The notes under the pieces were generated by a model. It worked only from the letters and a program-made list of their open reading frames with translations. It did no database searches and was not told the DNA's origin. A stretch of DNA of 64,000 nt from 13-2-20CM-66-19 sp963760225 (lineage in GTDB: Bacteria; Pseudomonadota; Gammaproteobacteria; Steroidobacterales; Steroidobacteraceae): NCBI GenBank assembly GCA_963760225.1, contig CAVXCD010000003.1, positions 124,001 to 188,000 on the forward strand, in the 5' to 3' direction. Below are positions 63,684 through 64,000 of this stretch, one piece after another. The first letter of the stretch is position 1. Each line of letters opens with the position of its first letter. Made by a program: the position numbers and the translations under genes.

Positions 63684-64000
63684 ATGAGCCGTGCGTTCGT
63701 GCGCGAGTCGGATCAGGACGGCGCCGAGCTTCCCGAGCGACCCGTCAGCCCGCACGCGAACTTCGTCACGCCACGCGGCCTGGCCGCGATCGAAGCGCAG
63801 CTGCGCTCGCTCGAGTCGCAGCGCCAGGCGGCGCGCGCGGCGGGCGATACGGGCGCTCGCGCGCGCGTCGAGCGCGACTGGCGCTACTGGAACGCGCGGC
63901 GCGCCAGCGCGCGCCTCGTCGAGCCGGCAGCCGCCGCGCCGCGCGTGCGTTTCGGCACCCGCGTCACGCTGCGCCTGCCGGCCGATGCGCTGCAGGCGTT
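63684..64000 (+). CDS. GreA/GreB-family transcription elongation factor, 3' end outside window
   Basis: The frame is open from ATG 63684 to the window edge (105 residues). It begins MSRAFVRESDQ, continues VSPHANFVTPRGLAAIEAQLRSLE and the charged coiled-coil hairpin ERDWRYWNARRASARLVEP, then RFGTRVTLRLP, the start of the C-terminal FKBP-like domain. This is the GreB-like layout; Gre factors rescue backtracked RNA polymerase by stimulating transcript cleavage. The acidic tip pair typical of active Gre factors is weak here (DTGARARVERD), so activity cannot be judged from this part. Confidence 0.85.
   Translation, partial: MSRAFVRESDQDGAELPERPVSPHANFVTPRGLAAIEAQLRSLESQRQAARAAGDTGARARVERDWRYWNARRASARLVEPAAAAPRVRFGTRVTLRLPADALQA

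Noticed and set aside
1..64000. CRISPR arrays, tRNA or rRNA genes, intact IS elements
   Set aside because: No regularly spaced direct repeats, no cloverleaf or rRNA-like stretch and no transposase or integrase frame were seen.

Overview
The window is about 64 kb of high-GC chromosomal DNA from a Gram-negative bacterium. An LpxD acyltransferase, lipobox lipoproteins, a GreB-type elongation factor, an SPFH lipoprotein and RlpA-like and tricorn-like exported proteins all point to a proteobacterium. The mix of large exported peptidases (S41 tricorn, S10, DUF885), exported oxidoreductases, cyanophycin genes and several TIR/TPR proteins suggests a soil gammaproteobacterium of the Steroidobacter/Nevskia/Xanthomonadales type; this placement is inference from gene content only. 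I see no rRNA, tRNA, CRISPR array, intact insertion sequence or prophage.

Layout. 1-2.9 kb: the 5' part of a TauD-type dioxygenase, then a lower-GC, gene-poor stretch and two membrane proteins. 2.9-13.7 kb: small exported proteins (VOC, lipoproteins, alpha/beta hydrolase), the ABC-F ATPase Uup, an exported methyltransferase, an ArsR-SRPBCC-DUF1801 operon, a serine hydrolase of the beta-lactamase fold and a SEC-C/TPR/methyltransferase fusion. 14-31 kb: a DEAD-box helicase, an SPFH lipoprotein pair, a kinase plus class III aminotransferase pair, an FHA coiled-coil protein, a tricorn-like protease, a NUDIX hydrolase, a PLP dehydratase coupled to an FAD amine oxidase-like protein, an extra lpxD and a fatty acid desaturase. 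31-38.9 kb: an RRM protein, an ABC exporter, a persulfide dioxygenase-rhodanese fusion, a TIR-TolB-TPR protein, two small membrane families and MTA/SAH nucleosidase.

39.0-44.2 kb holds the most distinctive locus: three translationally coupled genes encoding a SIR2-like/TIR protein, a STAND NTPase with one membrane segment and a long helical repeat region, and a small protein made of two related halves. Its architecture is that of an NTP-controlled, NAD-targeting conflict (defence) system. A second TIR protein lies 2-4 kb upstream.

44-57 kb: two exported peptidases, a DoxX-like protein with an SDR, a halogenase-like flavoprotein, an ATP-dependent DNA ligase, an exported MDR dehydrogenase, an MttB-like protein and a stand-alone LigD-type polymerase. 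57.2-62.9 kb is a complete cyanophycin locus: cyanophycinase, full-length cyanophycin synthetase, and a second Mur-ligase-type synthetase whose reading frame appears to begin at a CTG codon behind a perfect Shine-Dalgarno sequence. The window closes with a MarC protein and the start of a GreB-family gene.
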